A stretch of DNA of 64,000 nucleotides from Glandiceps talaboti (GCF_964340395.1 NC_135560.1:17346098-17410097); one strand, 5' to 3'; positions 13,200-27,400 are shown, numbered from the stretch's first letter. Translations and numbers: made by a program. Notes: generated by a model not told the origin, from the letters alone.

Positions 13200-15050
13200 A
13201 ACAAATGGCAGTGATGAGGCTGAAACCTGTAACCTGCAGATTCAAAGCTGGTCACTAAACATTTTCAGTCATGACTCAGTGGAAACTGTATCCTGACATA
13301 GCCTAGAGTCTACAGTCAGTATATCCCAGGTTATAAAGGAAATTAAAACATTGGAATACCATGGCATGGAATACCCTGTACAATTAAAACACACACATGG
13401 GAAACATACGGTACATTTTGTAGATATGATACATATACACTCCCGCTATGAGACTGAGAAATTTACATGAAATATGCTGGTAACAATCATAACAGAAGTA
13501 TGACAAGTCTAATGTTATGACGCAGTAGATCATAGTTGCTATAGTAACTACAATAAGTGCTTTTCAATGGGCAAGGGGTATTTTTCGTATTGTAATTAAT
13601 TGATTTTATAAAAACTGTGAAACTTAAAGACATGCTTTATGATATTATAATTTGACATCATTTGATACACCATAATCACTGATTTATTTTCTACATAATC
13701 CATTAAAAAGTATTATTTTGTGTCAATATTTACTTGTAAAAGAAATTTATCAAAACATTTTATCTTGTGATGTGCAAATTTTACAATTTCTCCAGGCCAT
13801 TATTTTGTATGTGAAAAGATGAAGTTATTGTCTGTTTGATATGTAAATTGAACTTCATTGGCATAAAGGAATGACCTTATTCTGTATGTATGAAAACTTC
13901 ATTTACATATTTGTTATAAAGCTGTACCAAAATATGCCATAAGCATATTAAACAGTTCTATTTCTATATAACATACAATGTTACAATACATGGATGTGTA
14001 TATAGTACTGGACACGGATATGTGTATATAGTACTGGACACCAGGGAAAACCCATTCAAATGATTTTTTTATTCTCCAAGCAACCCAGATACAAATACAT
14101 CCTGTATGCACATTAATATTTAGCTACATAATGCTCTTATCTACACTCAAATACATTGTTTGCCTGTATATATAATTTTTGTATGAATGAGGTACATATC
14201 CGTATGGAATCCCCCTGATCTATATGCAGAATTGTGTACATTTTGTATACAAATGTAGGTACATACATGTAGTTCCATTATCAGTAATTTCATGTACAGG
14301 TATGCCTGAATAAACTCAAATTGAGGACATTCTGAATTGTAGCATGTAGGAATGAAATGGAAAGTGAAACCAACCAACGACTTTTTGAATACTGTGAGCT
14401 TATTTGGGTTTCAAATGTACAACTTATTTTAGCTTCAGTGACTAAAACTGTTTATGTGGTGTGAGGTAATAAGTCAATATGCAAATTTGACAGTGTAAAT
14501 GTATGCATGCATGGTACACCTAGAGTTATTGCCAAGGTTTTGTAACTGTGGTAGTTAAATGGGGAAATCTGGTATTACCAGGTGTAGATTTCCATACCCT
14601 ATAGCATAAATCTGGTGGGGAAATCCTAGTAAAACACCTGGGAAGCACACCTGGCCAACTATATATATATATTCTATATAGCTCCCTTTGCAAGAACATG
14701 CCATATATGATTGGATGACATATTAAAAATTGTAGTAGAAAGGTTGGTTAAAATTAATCTTTATATTCATACCCATTGGCTATGTAAATAAATGTGTAAT
14801 AATTTGCAAAATTTGGACATCTACATTTGTTGTATGATAGTATGTGTATATCATAAAAATTTGGTTGGTAAAAAAGTATAGCTGTAGCCGTTACCTTAAG
14901 GGAAGTAAGTACAACCAAAGTAAACTGAATGCCTTCAGTAGTGGCAAAGCCTTTAGATTGGTGTGTTCCTACATACAGTAATTGTTGGAATGCAAAATTC
15001 TGAGTTATATAATAGCTCTCATACATGATAAACTTCTTAATTAGCAAATT
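13200..15050. other. Noncoding stretch with one short duplication
   Basis: At 13990-14042 a unit of about 26 bp (gtgtatatagtactggacac) occurs twice in tandem. A small inverted repeat built on ggaaatctggtattaccagg lies near 14560. I see no genes. Confidence 0.45.
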
Positions 15051-15059
15051 AATTATAAG

Positions 15060-15920
15060 AAACAGTATGAAATTTGAGGCGTGCATGCTTAAAATATTGC
15101 CTAATTATTACCAAAAATTATTAATTTTACTAATGAATCATTAAGATAGCTACATCATCAAGCTTTATAGGAGATGTGCACTTTGTTATCACCAATGTAT
15201 GGACCAGATTATATGAAATTGTAAGCTTGCATTCTTTACATATTGTCCAATTAATGATAATCATTATAGTTACTGAATACAATTGAAAACTATATCAGCA
15301 AACTATATCAAACTCGTGTGTTTTATTATCATCAATGCATGCACCAAATTATATGGAATTTGAAGTGTACGTTCTTAAGAAATAGCCTAATTAATAAAAA
15401 TCATTAAATATGCAAATGACTGAATACAATCAAAGACTATATCAGCAAAGTATATAGAACACTTGCATTTTAGTATCATTAATTGTTACATGTTATATGA
15501 AATTTGAAATTTGCAATCTTAAGATATTGCCTAATTGCCAAAAATCATCAACCACCTGTATAGGACATGTGCACTTTGTTATGGTTGATGTATGTACCAA
15601 ATTATTTTGAATTTGAAGTGTGCATTCTTAAGAAATAGCCTGATTACTGAAGATCATTATTCTGCTAATTACTCATTAATGTTAAAAAAGCTATTAAGAG
15701 ACGTTATTGGACACATGCTCTGTTGACCTAAATGTATTTACAAAATTACATGAAACTTAAGCATGCACTTAAGATATGGCCTAATTCCAGAAAATCATTA
15801 TTTCTGCAAGTCCATCAATATTCATAGGATGTTTACCAAAACCTACTGAGTTCTAGTTATTGCCATAAAGAATATGTGCACCAAATTTCATTTTAATTGA
15901 GCTAGCCATTTTTGAGAAAA
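15060..15920. repeat. Degenerate ~150-bp tandem array, about 6 copies
   Basis: A block of the form gaatttgaagtgtgcattct, then taagaaatagcctaatta and a-aatcattatt, recurs near 15070, 15210, 15355, 15500, 15610 and 15750, each separated by text like caaattata and a cacttt/gttatc segment. Copies are 60-80 % alike by eye, so the array is old. It leads directly into the repeat terminus at 15880-15990. Confidence 0.8.
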
Positions 15921-15990
15921 CAATGACACAGACAGACAGACATAGACACACACGCTGGCAGACATCACTAAAACATAATCTTTCTTTATG
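15880..15990 (+). repeat. Dispersed-repeat terminus with ACAG run
   Basis: accaaatttcattttaattg, then agctagccatttttgagaaa, a run of acagacagacag and cacacgctggcagacatc, ends in cataatctttctttatgg. The segment reads as the conserved end of an interspersed element to which the upstream array belongs. I cannot name the family with certainty. Confidence 0.5.
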
Positions 15991-18435
15991 GAAGTTAATA
16001 AATAATCAGGTAGAACTTGAGATCAACTGAATGCAAAGATGGTATTTGAATAAGTATTTGAAACTTGTAGCCATCGTCTTCAGATGAAGCAAAAAAGTAA
16101 ATAAATAAGAATGAAACCAGAAGTAGGTGTTGATAGGGTTTAAAAATAAAAGGTGTGAAAGAAACTGATAGGAGTGAAAAATGAAACAAATATAATGAGA
16201 AGGTGTTAACCAGAGTAGGAAACAGTGGGGAAAAACTGTTAGGATAAAAAGTGACAACGAAAGTGATAAGAAACCGAGTATACATTAGTCTAGTTCCTAT
16301 ATGTTATCATTACGATATACTTCACCACTCACAGTATAGTCAAAGTCGTTACTCTAGAAGTCATGAGATGCATGAGATGCAATTTGAAATTCATCCACAG
16401 CCACCTACATAGTCATTAACATTAAGTCTTTGTTAATCAAAAAATTCTAACCAATAACACAGTCCCTCTTAAAGTTAGTGTTTATTGGGGGAGTTATGTA
16501 ATGTTCAAATATGATATATTTGTTAGCTCAGGATGCTTCTTATACACTGTTTATGTCACTTTAACAGTTGGAGCTCACCGATTGGATGAACATGCCTGTT
16601 TATAGGGCCATTGAATTTAAAGCAACATTATTTTCTGGCTGTATATGTCAAGTAGGTCCAACAGGCGGACATAACATGAACAGTCCTTCCTACATGCACT
16701 GAGTGAATGTATACATGAATGGGCTATTCAAAAGACCCGTGTAAAAGTTACTAGTCTCATTCAAAATCACTAGGATAACCAACATTTGAAGGAGTTAAAG
16801 AGTGTAAAGCAAGATTGAGGACAGATTCATTGGAAATTGGAAATGTAATGTTGATATACTGGCAACATACTTAGAAGTACAGGGTGCCATGAACACAGTC
16901 CCGGATTTCTAGAGTCATGTGCCCAGACAACATTGTACTAAAAGGTACTTATCAGTGTTCAGCCTAGGTTCAGTCCCTTGTAAAATTAAGAAAAAATATC
17001 ATAAACAACACTTCAACAACCACAGGTTGCGAATAATGATGAATTACATTTATTTGAGTGAACTCGCATGAATCTGCCAATCTCGGCTTGTTGTACATAT
17101 ACCCATGTACAATGTAGGTCCTTCCTACCTCCATGCTATACCCTACTTGTAAGTTGTATGACCGTTGTGTAACTTGCTATGAACTCGTGATCGTATCTGA
17201 TGGTACACAGCATCAGTGAAATCCATGCTCTCGTAAACCCTAATTGATACTTCCAGGCAAGATTTGTCAGTCATTATTTTCTGTTCATATCATTCCAAGC
17301 TTGTCCATAGGATGACAAAATTAAATTTCGGCAACAAGGACTCAACTTGTCCAAGTCAGGTTAATGTAGTGTACTATCATGCCAAGGCATTGTATATCAC
17401 ATGGTATACATGAGGCAATCTGATTGGTTGTAGTGTTGATGTACAAAATGATGAAATTAGCTATGCAAGAATAACCAATATGTATGTGAATGCTACCACA
17501 GCCTATTGGCAGTGCGTCTTGGATGGTGCCGTAAAAGAGGCTGTGGTTTATGATGTTGCCAAACTACATATACGTGTATAATAAGCGTATAAATCTGCTC
17601 AACCCCATTTCTTCTCACATCTCATAGGAAGTCTTAGTATGGCAATACAGAACAGAAATATGTTTTATCAGAAATACTAAATGTTACTTCAAGTCCAGCC
17701 ATATAATAGGCAATAGAAATTTAGGAAATGCAAATTTTCAGACTGAAAAAAGAAATAAAAAGAAGGATAGAGATTACCTGTTCAGAGTGTTTCAAGTGGA
17801 AAATAGAATGAACTGTGATTGTTGAGGCACAGTGTGTCGGAAGGAAATTCTTTGAAATGAAATGAAGAGAATTAATTCTATACGAGGTATTTTCAGTGGC
17901 TCATTTGTTAGCTGAATTTCATTTGTTCATACATGTAGTTAGCGATTGTTAGGGAAGACAAGAAAGTACATTGACGCATGGAAATGCTATGGATTTTGAT
18001 AAAGTTCTTAATCTGAGATTATGCAGGCTGAGTTGAAGGGAGTTGATTGCTATTTGTACAATGTGCATGTACTGAACATGTAATATTGATGCCATCAAAC
18101 ATGTACATGTACGTCTGTGGTCTACTGATTAGTGATAGCTTCAACTTCAGGTGACGTCCACAACCCGCAAGTAAATACCAATGACTTTGCTTTCTCGTGG
18201 CCATCAGGAATGAGACAAGTTTTATGCAGACACACATGTACAGTGTAATTAGTGTCCATAACTTATCAAAGCATGAACACCATGGGATCCCTACCACCTT
18301 CGATTTACTTATTAGAACACTACACGTGATAATGATGGAGTATGACTATTAGCATTAAATTCAACTTGGTCAACACACTTAAAGTTTAATTTACAATATG
18401 ATTAACTTTCACAGATATAAAATAAAACTGATAAG
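15991..18435. other. Noncoding stretch, one coding-like short frame
   Basis: No known gene. A 55-codon plus-strand frame at 17414-17581 has fairly coding-like composition (for example TTAYWQCVLDGAVKEAVVYD), but I recognise no domain and its flanks show no firm splice pair. Confidence 0.4.
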
Positions 18436-18800
18436 GCCTAAAAAAAATAGTTGTTTGGTTCCAGTTACCTGACCCCACCTAGTTTTTCACTGCTGACCCT
18501 TAACCTTTTTTTACGTATTTGAGAAAAAATGTGAAATCTCGCTAGAAATAGTAGATGCAGAAACTGACGTCAACTTAAAAAGACAATATAAGACTGTTCT
18601 TCCAATCTGTAATGGCTGTACATCTGATAGGAAAAAATAAATAACACAGAGACCATTTGGAAAACATTGGAAAACCTGAACTAGACACTCACACATGAAA
18701 AAAATATATTTAATAAAATAAAACAAAAAATCTACCCACCCCATCCTATTCTAAAATTGAGTGTAATCGGAACCACACAGTTTTTTAAAATTGGGCCTAA
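18436..18800. mobile_element. Fold-back element, family C
   Basis: The left end reads ggcctaaaaaaaatagttgt then ttggttccagttacc. The right end, reverse-complemented, reads ggcccaattttaaaaaactg then tgtggttccgattacac. The matching arms of about 35 bp enclose 290 bp of AT-rich DNA without a gene. The same end recurs at 11559-11652. Confidence 0.65.
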
Positions 18801-18934
18801 GAGTGTCGCGTGATCAGTGATCTTGTTGTCTCTATCTACCAGTAACTTTGTTTGTTCAAGAAGTCTTAGCTCACTCCATTCAAGTGAAGTTATTGTTATT
18901 GAGTCAAGGGTTGTAGTAACTTTCACTACCACTT

Positions 18935-21093
18935 CAGGGGCTATGTGTATACAAACAAATATTCATGGCTTTAGAAAAGGATTCCCCATTTGGGAATGTG
19001 TTCAAGAAAAATATATTATACAGACGAGCAAACAAAAAGATGTTTAAAATAATGTAAAAGTGTAATGATGTCATGAAAAAAATTGACATTTGAGATGAAT
19101 TAAAGTCAGTCAAGAATGTCAATCCTCATGTATAGAGGGAGTTTAAGAGGAACAAAGGTAATGCGGATTTTGTTGTAACTGTCATGAGCCAACTGCTGTA
19201 CACTGGGGTAGGGAATTCTGGGATTGGTGCCCAATTACCAATGCAGATGTCAATGGCCATATCTCACACTGCACTGCCTATTGTTTCTATGTTATGGTTG
19301 GCATGGTGTACTAATAGTGATTTACATGTACAAGTGTCCAAACATGTAGTTACTGCCTCCACTGTATTACCTGAAGTTTGACATTCCTCATGTTGGTAAT
19401 GGTGAGATGGTGACATCATTGAAATTTGACATTAATAAAAATCATAATTTATGTTAAAAAGGTGAACCAACATGCAACTTTTTTGTGATGTAGAATTGTT
19501 GGATAGAGAACTTTCAATCTTCATGGTAAGAGACAACAGCAACATTTTGTAATGTTCATAGAACTGCAATCGTGACACTCTTCTCAGACAAAGGTCACAT
19601 GGTAGTCCGGGAGATAAAAGCTTCCTTTCAAATCTAATCACTTTCAGAACATAACTATTCACCTGTATGCTCCGTGTTCAGTCTCTAGGGGGAAAAGGGC
19701 ATTTAATGGCTTCATCTAAATGTTTCATTACCTACATAGGTACATGTATATTGAAAGACAGGAGAATAGCACATGTAGTCTCAGTTGTCTGACAGTGTGT
19801 ACATTGTGTTTATCAAAGAATGAACATGTCAAATTTGTTTTAAACTTCTGGAATGCATTGCTTTATGGTAACCGTTATACATGTATGTACGTAGATGAAA
19901 GCTCAACATTTTGTAAGACGCAATACTTGTATAGTGCCATTGATTGTCATTATTGTTTTGAAAAAATCACTAAGTATTACATTTGATAATGTATGTATGA
20001 TCACATGCCTTTATCATGTGGGAAAGCACCATATGATTATTACTTTCTGTGCAAGATTCATTTTCTGACTGAACTAGCATCAGGCAGGTTCAGCGCTAAT
20101 ACAGGATCAACACAATTTCAATACCAGGCTAGCACTAGCACGTTATCTGCATTTGTTAGCAACTTTAACGGTAAATGGCTGTACCGGCACCCATATATTT
20201 TAATATTCATAGATTTGATTGATATCAACTGATGTTAGATACATGTATGATAACTGTAAAAGTGACAAGATTTTAGTTTGACATAATATACCACTGTTGT
20301 TATTCCGATAACACGACAATCACGATTAGCATCTAAATCCAATCTGATTCTACTGATCAAGAACATCGTGCAGATAATATTTAAGTTTTTTTGGCACTAG
20401 GTTAGCAGGCAGTACTGTGTTCATACATACCTGGATATTGAACTGTTTTGCCACAGGGTAGACTTTATATTATGATTTACTCAATGGGATAAGCATGCAT
20501 AATGTATATGTGTCCAGTACTCTGATTGTACTCCTTCATTTGCACATACCCTCTGGAGCATTTTCTGTTTCAAAAATCAAAAGAAGACTACCAATGAAAA
20601 ATGCTAATAAGTGATTGGCATATTCATTATTGATAACATAGTTAGTCGAGATGGAGACATTAGTCTCAAAAGAAACATGAAAATGTACTCATTGTTAATG
20701 TTATGGAAAAGTCTAGGGTAGCGTACAGCTGTTTGGTAAAGCTAATTAACGTGCTCTAGATTCCCCAGCAGTAAAGGCTCCACTTTTATTGGGAAATTCT
20801 AAGAGTAGATTATATCAGTTGGCAAAAGCTATATTGTGCCACTGCGGAGATGTATACGCTTATCTTTTGAATTGGAATTGTTTTGGGGACTGCGTATATT
20901 TTAGAGTATGAATATTTTATATCTTACAAGACTAACGTAACATATTGTCTTAGATAAAAGCAATGCAAAATGGTATAGATACACCTTTGAAGTAATCCAT
21001 TGACATGTATTGTATAAGTATTCGATAAGTTTGGAGTTCCGTATGATTTTCATTGAACCTGATTTTAAAGCAACACATTTGTTAGAAAAATGA
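18935..21093. other. Noncoding stretch, no gene seen
   Basis: Several open frames of 60-90 codons are present on both strands, but none shows a domain or splice context. No tandem arrays were noticed. Confidence 0.4.
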
Positions 21094-21455
21094 TTAGATG
21101 TTATTCTCCAATCTATTTTTTCGTTCAGCCAAGGAAAATATGAGTGGCCATAAGAGGCCTTTGTCACTATGAGTCGCTAGACGAGTAGTGACAACCCTTA
21201 GGTCACAAGTATCTTCTAGCTGAATGAAGAAAAATATTGGAGAATAACAAAGTAATACCACCAGCAGTAATATCAAAGAAAAATCGGGGAAAGTAATGGC
21301 AATTTTGAATGATTTGACTCATATTTCAGACACAGCAGAACCAGTGACATAAACATGCATTGTCGTGACATAGACATGCACTGTTGTGATGTAGAACGAC
21401 CATATTTTTTGTTCAACTTGGCTTTAGCATGATATAATGTCTGAAGTACATATAC
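21094..21455. mobile_element. Palindrome-headed dispersed repeat, family B copy 1
   Basis: The first 150 bp (21100-21248) are an imperfect palindrome: gttattctccaat at one end and attggagaataac at the other, with ttcagccaaggaaaatatga mirrored inside. A tail with aatggcaatttt, gactcatatttcag and gacatagacatgcac follows. Two more copies lie at 50884-51242 and 52765-53090 with the same block order. Confidence 0.85.
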
Positions 21456-23294
21456 ATGTAGGTAACCATGATAATGATTTGATATTTGAAATCCAATGTA
21501 CATGTACAATATTATGTCTGACCTTTTCAATAAACCCACAGACTCACGTAAGTTTATATATATAGTATGAAGGAACAAAGTGAGGTAAATGCGGACAGTC
21601 AGTTTGCTAAGGCTAAGTGCTGCCATAAAAGCCTTGCAGATTATTAACTTCTACTCTTGAATACATTCTGTTTATAGAATGACTTGGCTAAATATTATTC
21701 TGACAACATCAATATCTTTGTTTATTTGAGTACACGGTTAGCATTATTACATGAGTTATACTTGATTTTTCCAGGTACTTGTATTATTCAATTGGCGTGA
21801 AACCTTGAAGAATTGATCAGATTTCTCCTCTAAACCTCTTCTATGAAATATAAGATCATGCCATACAAAATTGAAAAAGAGTTTAGTAATTTATTTTCAC
21901 AAAACACATGAAAATGTATACAGACATAATAATGCAAATTTATAATTGTATGTAAAGAGTATGTACAGTGTAGATGTATGTAATTGTCTTGTCTAGGAGT
22001 GTTGCGTGACTGCTTAGATCCTTAAAAATAAATCCATTAAATGTCTATGTCTATGGAGACAGAAGTGTTGTGCTTACTAGATTTGCTTGTATGTCTAGAC
22101 AAAAAGAACTACATCATCTAAAAATTGTAAAACTTAATATATACAATGTTTAACTCTTGCATTGATGCAACATTTCCATAACAGCTTTAATTTTGCACTC
22201 TAACATATATTGCATTGATTACAGCATCACTGTTTGCCTTTTAAGTGTTTTTTTCTCTGTACTCTTTGTATCTTGCTCTTTGACAATCAAGTGGGGAGTT
22301 GTTATTTTATTACTACAATATAATTACAAATCAGATAGTATAAATCTGAAATATGTAGAGAAACATTTCATTATTCAGTCAAGTTTTTTGTGTGCTTGAT
22401 AAGCAGATCAGCCAAGCAGCTGAGTTAAAATTCAGTATGCGTACATAATTAATTAATGAAATTGAAAGCAATTTTAATATAAAACTCAATATTTCAAATA
22501 GTGGAATATATATATAATGTACATCCTGCTGATGTTCTCTTACAAAATCATGTGATCCTCTTGACGGTTTTCTTTAGCTTGTCTTACATTTTCATCATTG
22601 CAAGCATTGGCTGTTTGCTTTAGCTGTCTTTATTATTTTGCATTTGACTTTAATAGACATTTTGATGTGAAAACTGTGCACAGTGTTGAGTAAATGCACT
22701 TCCCAAGGGGTTTGCTTGCAAACAGACTGCCAATTTGTTGGCGACTGTTTTCCTTAAAATCTGACAAGAACCACATGCAGCAAGTACCTTGATCTTTTAG
22801 ATGTCCAAAGATTAAATCTTCATTTAAGATCTCTGCTGATTGCCTCCCATGCCACGCTTCATTAACAGTATTGAAATTTAGATTGCAATGGGGGATCAGT
22901 GGAGTCCAAGGAGGGATTTGAGTGATGACCTTTAGAACAAGGTCATACATAGTGGTGATATATAGGCATCTTTAACTAGACTGAGAGAAAATATACCACA
23001 TCATTACCATTCATTCAGAGAAGAGATTTTCAAACCCTGAAAATCAAGGATAAGGAAGCTGTATAAAAGTTATACTCATATCTATCATTTACCCTGTATG
23101 AATATTGTATGTGTAATCATTCTTAGCTGATAGTGTTTGCATGTATCGGAAATCCATATTTTGTATATTGTTTGAGTTGACTGCTAGTTTTTACATGTAT
23201 ATGAAATATCATATATCATTCTTTTATAAGCAGCCTACCTAATAACAGTTTTGATATGGTAGTTTTGATATGGTGCAATAAATTGCCTTAGATT
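21456..23294. other. Noncoding stretch, no gene seen
   Basis: AT-rich. I found only a direct doubling of agttttgatatggt at about 23250; no coding signal. Confidence 0.4.
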
Positions 23295-24400
23295 TCCATG
23301 GATGGAATATACATATGTATACTTCGCAGGATTCTATTCAGCCATTTATTTCTTCTAAGTTACACCATTACCAGTGTATGCAGATAGAATATATATTGAG
23401 GAAGATTCTATTCAGCAATTTATTTCCATTACAATTATATATGTAGATAGAACATATAGTCTGGGCAGGTTTTTGTTCAGCCACTAATTTCTGTTACAGC
23501 ATTACCAGCATGTGTAAATAGGATATATAGTCTGAGCTGATTTTAGTCATCCATTTATTTATGTGTTATAGCATTACGAGCATATATACATATATAGTCT
23601 GGGCAGGATTCTATTCGACCATTATTTCTATGTTACATATATAGCTTGAACATAAACTAGACATGACTTTATTCAACCATTTATTATTTCTATGTAGATG
23701 GAACACATCTTGGTGGGATTGCATTTAGCCATTTATATCTATGTTGCACCATTACCAGCATAACTGGGCAGGAATCTTTTCAGCCATTTATTTTTGTGTA
23801 ACACAATATGTAGATGGAACATAGTCTGGGCAGGATTCTATTTAGCCGTGTATTTCTATGTTCAACTATTACCAGCAGATGTTGATGGAACATAGTCAGG
23901 GTCGATTCTATTTAGCCATGTATTTCTATGTTACACAACATGCATATGGAATATATAATCTGGGCAGGATTCTGGTTAGCCATTTATTTCTATGTTATAC
24001 GATATGTAGATGGAACATAGTCTGGGCAGGATTCTGTTTTAGCCATTTATTTCTATGTTACACAATACATGTATGTAGATGAAACATAATCTGGACAGGA
24101 TTCTATTAAGCCATTTGTTTCCATGTTATACAATATGTAGATGGAACATAGTCTGGGCAGGATTCTGTTTTAGCCATTTATTTCTATGTTACACAATACA
24201 TGTATGTAGATGGAACATAATATGGACAGGATTCTATTAAGCCGTTTGTTTCCATGTTATACAATATGTAGATGGAACATAGTCTGGGCAGGATTCTATT
24301 TAGTCATTTATTTCTATGTTCCATCACTCCTAGCAGATGTAGAAGGGACATAGCTTTGGTAGGATTGCACTCAGCTGTTCATTCCTATGCAACACTTTTC
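23295..24400. repeat. Degenerate ~65-bp minisatellite, about 17 copies
   Basis: The unit is approximately atgtagatggaacatagtct, gggcaggattctatttagcc, atttatttctatgttacac and aat. The block ggattctatttagcc recurs at spacings of 51-74 bp from about 23329 to 24360. Divergence is highest at the left end; the 23830-24300 units are nearly identical, so expansion was most recent there. Confidence 0.92.
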
Positions 24401-27400
24401 CTGATTTATGTGATTATTTCTGAATAATTCATAGATGAGTGATCTTCAGTAATCCATTATCTGATCACATTTCCAGTTTGCATGTCTGATTACAAGCGAA
24501 AAATGATAATAGAAATGGTAATTCAATTTCAGCAAACATGCATCCATCAGGTGGATTTTGTTAAAGTTTCAATTCAAGTTATAGATGTTATGAAACAAAC
24601 TGGGGTTAAAGTAACTCAAGGTTGTCATGGTAATGCTTTATTTGTTGTTCTGTAAGTAGTATTAATGTATATGCGTTACCAAGGCTTTTAATGACTAGAT
24701 TCCTTTTAAAAATTAAGGTGAGATGTATGTTATTTAAGTTCACCAGCGTTCCTTTTCTTCCATACCTTTAAAAATTGATGAAGTGCCTTCCCTTTATGGT
24801 ACATAGTCTTCCATGGTTTTTAATATTCAAGGCTGAAAGTAACATCATTTTTTGTGCAGAAGAAAAAGTGAAAAGATGTTACTTATTAAAGTTACCAGAA
24901 AAAAATATATACATGAATTGACTCTTAAGCCATCTATTGAATAAACAGATTGACGCCATGGCAGTTACAGCTTATAGATTAATTTACAGCAATACTTTGC
25001 AACCAACGTGAAAAAAAATGTCTCTATAATATTTTCTTTCAGTGTACTTAAATGGTTCCCTGACATCTCAAGCAAATCTCAATTGCGACATGTAAACAGT
25101 AAGATTGATTGCAACTGTAACAAAACATACATGTTAAAGGAGACTGTCACTGAAGTGCTTTAGTAATCAAAAGCTCTTTTTGCATTAGAATTTCAATGCT
25201 CTCTTCACTTCTACAATATACAAGTACAACATGTACCCATTTCCTTCACATCTACGTTTATGCATATGTTTGCCCTTTGGTATTTACAATGTACATGCAG
25301 GTATTGTCATCCATGGAATATGTTCGCATCATTAGTCAGAGGAGGAATTTATGATATACAATGTATGGAATTGTAATATCTACAAATCCAAACAGTGACA
25401 CCCTCTTCTCTCCCATCACCACCATTATCTCATGTCAGTTTAGATAAATACATCTTGTTGATTGTATTAGCCATTTGTATTTGATAAAGTATTGAATACA
25501 TGTACATGTATAGTGTACAATATTGGTGCAAAAGAATTGATGCAGATGTACATGTATGTTGTCATATTATAATTTATTCCCAAATGTCTAAAGAACACAC
25601 AAATTAATTTTCGATTGGAATAACCCAATGATTGAATGACATGTTCTGATATGATATATCCAGTGTTTTGCAATGAACTGTGATGAATTTCATCTTCTTA
25701 CATGTAAGGTCAAATCCAAAAGACAGCATTGGTGTATGTAACATGCCAAAATAAAATTTATAGTCAGGGAAATATGTACAACATGCAGTGCCCTCAGGAT
25801 AAACATGTAGTTGTAGGTATTATATTAAACAGACTTTCAGTAAACATTGCATGATTTTCATCTGGAGCTAATTATACATGTATCTATGTAGAGCAATACA
25901 ATGTACATGTAATCTCCTATATAAGGTGTAGGTACTAGAGTAGACATCACAAAATATTTCATTTCTATCTCAAGCTATGTATTTTGAAATGTAAAACTCA
26001 TGTCATTATACATGTTGTATTTTAAGACTAGTATTTTAAAAAGGCATTTGGTGTGTCTTTTGGGATTTGTAATTGATAACACAATTTCAATGTTTTACGA
26101 TATGAAAAAATGTGAAAGATCAAATATGTACCCCCGTTTGTCACCCATATGGCCACATGAAACATTTTACTGCAATGTATATTGTAGTGGAAACTCTATT
26201 TGTGTATAATATTTGGTATAAACATAATAAAAGGAAACTAAAAAAAAATGGCAGAATCAGTGCAGGAGATTGTCTGAACCATATGGTGTTGTACTTTGCC
26301 AAAGACATGACTTCAATTTTGTGTTTTATGATAGGGTATATTGTAGTCATAAACTTGACATACATGTAGCAGTGCATTAATGTACATAATGTGTAATGAC
26401 CCTTAATAAACGATAGGTGGATGAATAAATGACTACAGACAGGGGATTGATTCACATAAAAAAGTATAGTAATGGATTGATCACAGGGTCTTAGAGCAAG
26501 ATGACTGTGTTCCCACTGTTTACAATATTACAGTATCGTCTTTACGAGCACCAACACATGCCAAGTAAATCATTTTTACTAGGTATAGCATAAATCTTGT
26601 CATTTGAATTTTTTGTTTGAGATAAGTGTAGATGTTAGTTTACACACCAGCTACACATGCAGTATTCATAAAATTTGTATAAAATATCACACAAAACATG
26701 TACTTCATGTTTAGTATGATGTAGGTAATTGCAGTCCAGTAATTTAGCTATCTGGCTTGAATGTCGTTCAGTATGTTGAGCCAGGAAAAGCCAAGTCTCT
26801 TAGCTTGGGTAATAAATTGAGATCTTCAGGAATACTTGTACCAATACAGTCACAGCTCAAATATTGATGTCCATATTTGTAACAGTTTTACTCTTGTTGT
26901 TCAGTACAACTTTGTCAAAAGTTTTTCCATGCTACTCTGGTAGACGTTTCCTGATATACAAAAATGCCACACAAACAAAAGTTAACAGAGGTGTGAGAAA
27001 CCTACCTACATGTACTGTCACTGTTCACATTGTTTAGAACTGACTTCTAAGTGGAAAAAGACCTAAAGTGTTAAAAAGAAGGAACATATTTGAACTAAAA
27101 TTACAATCTCAAAGTTAGGAAACAACAGATTGAACCTAGCTGTGGCCAGTTTTGAAGCTAGCCATATACATGTATGTACATGAATGAATACTCAGCTACA
27201 GGATTCAAAGTCAAATAAAAACCAAATGATCATTACACAAACACAGCAAATTTTTATTACTGATTTTATTAATGATTTTACAATTGTGAAGTCTGCTGTA
27301 TGTGTCAATACACAACTACAACTACAGGATTGAAATTTTTTTTTTTAAATGATAATTTTACTTGTGACTAATTGTGAAGATTGCTCGAGTATATGTACCA

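Noticed and set aside
14540-14650. Small inverted repeat around ggaaatctggtattaccagg
   Set aside because: Arms are short and imperfect, no flanking duplication or second copy was seen; it is likely incidental.
21273-21626. 117-codon minus-strand frame
   Set aside because: Overlaps the tail of the family B repeat and has no recognisable protein; the frame is not preserved in the copy at 50884.
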